This document shows, in pieces, positions 5,866 to 6,806 of a DNA stretch of 6,806 nucleotides. This DNA comes from UMGS1908 sp045588795. Its GTDB lineage: Bacteria > Bacillota > Clostridia > Christensenellales > UBA1242. Location: assembly GCA_045588795.1 (NCBI GenBank), contig JAZNEY010000030.1, positions 1 to 6,806 on the forward strand, written 5' to 3'. The first letter of the stretch is position 1. Each line of letters opens with the position of its first letter. Below the pieces are notes generated by a model. It made no database searches and was not told where the DNA came from. It worked only from the letters and a program-made list of their open reading frames with translations. The position numbers and the translations under genes are program-made.

Positions 5866-6767
5866 GTTCGCAAAATCGTTTAGGAAGAGGTCTTGGTTCT
5901 TTGTTTGATTTCGGTGATGATGAAGAGGAAGAGAAAAAGGTTGTGGCTACCCCGCCTATTTCACTTAAGGAAGAAAATACTGATAATACAAGTCCTAGAG
6001 AAATACCGGTTGGATTGATTGATAGAAATACTCAACAACCAAGAAGAATATTTGATGAGACAGCGTTAAATGAACTTGCTCAAAGTATAAAGGTTCACGG
6101 TGTTATTCAACCAGTTATACTTGTTAAAAACGGCGATAGATATATGATTGTATCTGGTGAAAGGCGTTGGAGAGCAACAAAACTTGCTGGGCTTAAGACA
6201 ATTCCTGCTGTTATTAAAAGATATACAAATGAGCAAATTGCAGAAATTGCGTTAATAGAAAACTTGCAAAGAGAAGATTTAAATCCTATTGAATCGGCGC
6301 TTGCAATCAAGGAATTGATTGAAAAATATAATTTAACACAAGAAGAAGTGTCTGAAAAGATAGGTAAAAGCAGGTCGGCGGTAACAAATACATTAAGATT
6401 GCTTTCATTAAGAGTTGAAATCATAACAATGATTGAAAAGGGAGAACTTAGTGCGGGACACGGAAAGATTTTAGTTGCAATTGAGGACCCAGAATTACAA
6501 TTAAGTGTTGCTAAAATGGCTGTCGAAAGCAAAGCAAGTGTTAGAGAACTTGAAAAATATATTCAAAATCTTGGAAACGAAACAAAGCAAAAGAAAAGAC
6601 ATGCAGAAATAGTGCAAAGCCTAGAACTTAGAGATTTTTCACAGAAATTGCAAACAATATTCTCAACAAAAGCCACAATTCAGGGAAATGATAAAAAAGG
6701 AAAAATAATAATTGAATATTATAGCAAAGATGATTTAGATAGAATATATTCACTACTGAATAAATAG
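5862..6767 (+). CDS. parB: Chromosome partition protein ParB (Spo0J), CTP-dependent clamp
   Basis: A 301-residue ParB. The N-terminal RLGRGLGSLF (6-15) is the short peptide that stimulates ParA ATPase in this family; it is followed by an acidic linker (DDEEEEKK). The ParB/Srx CTP-binding domain spans about 45-150. It carries the arginine-rich GERRWRA (99-105), which contacts CTP and supports spreading, and ENLQREDLNPIE (133-144). LTQEEVSEKIGKSRSAVTNT (158-177) is the helix-turn-helix that reads parS. The last 60 residues form the dimerisation domain, ending in DDLDRIYSLLNK. No motif is missing and the length is normal. AGGAGG at 5851-5856 lies inside the end of parA, 5 nt before ATG 5862, confirming the overlapping start. 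The cognate parS lies 15 nt past the stop codon. Confidence 0.97.
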   Translation: MSSQNRLGRGLGSLFDFGDDEEEEKKVVATPPISLKEENTDNTSPREIPVGLIDRNTQQPRRIFDETALNELAQSIKVHGVIQPVILVKNGDRYMIVSGERRWRATKLAGLKTIPAVIKRYTNEQIAEIALIENLQREDLNPIESALAIKELIEKYNLTQEEVSEKIGKSRSAVTNTLRLLSLRVEIITMIEKGELSAGHGKILVAIEDPELQLSVAKMAVESKASVRELEKYIQNLGNETKQKKRHAEIVQSLELRDFSQKLQTIFSTKATIQGNDKKGKIIIEYYSKDDLDRIYSLLNK

Positions 6768-6774
6768 TAGTTAA

Positions 6775-6806
6775 AAAATAAATGTTTCACGTGAAACATT
6801 TATTTT
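6775..6806. repeat. 32-bp perfect palindrome around parS, possible terminator
   Basis: The parS core extends without mismatch to AAAATAAATGTTTCAC (6775-6790) and its exact complement (6791-6806), ending in TTTT at the window edge. As RNA it could fold into a long hairpin with a short central loop, 7 nt after the parB stop, and so might also end the parAB transcript. The T-run may continue beyond the window. Confidence 0.6.
6783..6798. promoter_or_regulatory. parS: parS centromere site (ParB binding site)
   Basis: TGTTTCACGTGAAACA is a perfect 16-bp palindrome identical to the widely conserved bacterial parS consensus bound by Spo0J/ParB. It is just downstream of parB, so ParB can load there and spread into its own operon. 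No second copy is visible in the window. Confidence 0.97.

Noticed and set aside
6107..6532. Long open frame on the minus strand inside parB, and similar frames inside the glycosyltransferase gene
   Set aside because: They lie wholly within well-supported genes and encode no recognisable protein.
1..6806. CRISPR arrays, insertion sequences, tandem repeats or riboswitches
   Set aside because: I looked for regularly spaced repeats, terminal inverted repeats, transposase motifs and structured leaders, and saw none. All intergenic gaps are short.

Overview
The window is a strongly AT-rich bacterial segment. It has A/T-ending codons, AGGAGG-type ribosome sites, TTGACA/TATAAT promoters and U-tailed hairpin terminators. 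The exact parS palindrome, the PdaB-like deacetylase and the tandem-OB SSB-like protein all point to a low-GC Firmicute, most likely an anaerobic Clostridia-type organism. That placement is inference; no 16S rRNA or other taxonomic marker is present.

Layout from left to right. (1) 1-125 holds no supported gene. (2) 126-557 is a minus-strand gene for a small two-helix membrane protein, with a strong hairpin terminator at its end and a full-consensus promoter (588-616). A divergent plus-strand gene for an 85-residue orphan protein (688-945) appears to share the same -35 region. (3) 1118-2543 is a two-gene unit: a membrane-anchored polysaccharide deacetylase of the PdaB type, then a tandem-OB single-stranded-DNA-binding-like protein, closed by a terminator. 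(4) 2643-3794 is a GT4-type glycosyltransferase with its own promoter and terminator. (5) 3843-4894 on the minus strand is tRNA-Arg(UCG) followed, with no terminator between them, by an unrecognised cytoplasmic HExxH metallopeptidase-like protein. A strong promoter drives the tRNA and probably both. (6) 4994-6806 on the plus strand is a chromosomal-type partition locus: parA and parB with a 4-bp overlap, and a perfect parS site immediately after parB.

Functionally, the best understood part is the parA-parB-parS module. ParB loads on parS as a CTP-dependent clamp and ParA is its ATPase partner; this normally marks the origin-proximal part of the chromosome. The deacetylase and glycosyltransferase suggest cell-envelope work, but nothing links them directly to the partition genes. 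The parts most worth a second look are the tRNA-metallopeptidase unit, the divergent promoter with a shared -35 region, and the 32-bp perfect palindrome containing parS, which may also end the par transcript.
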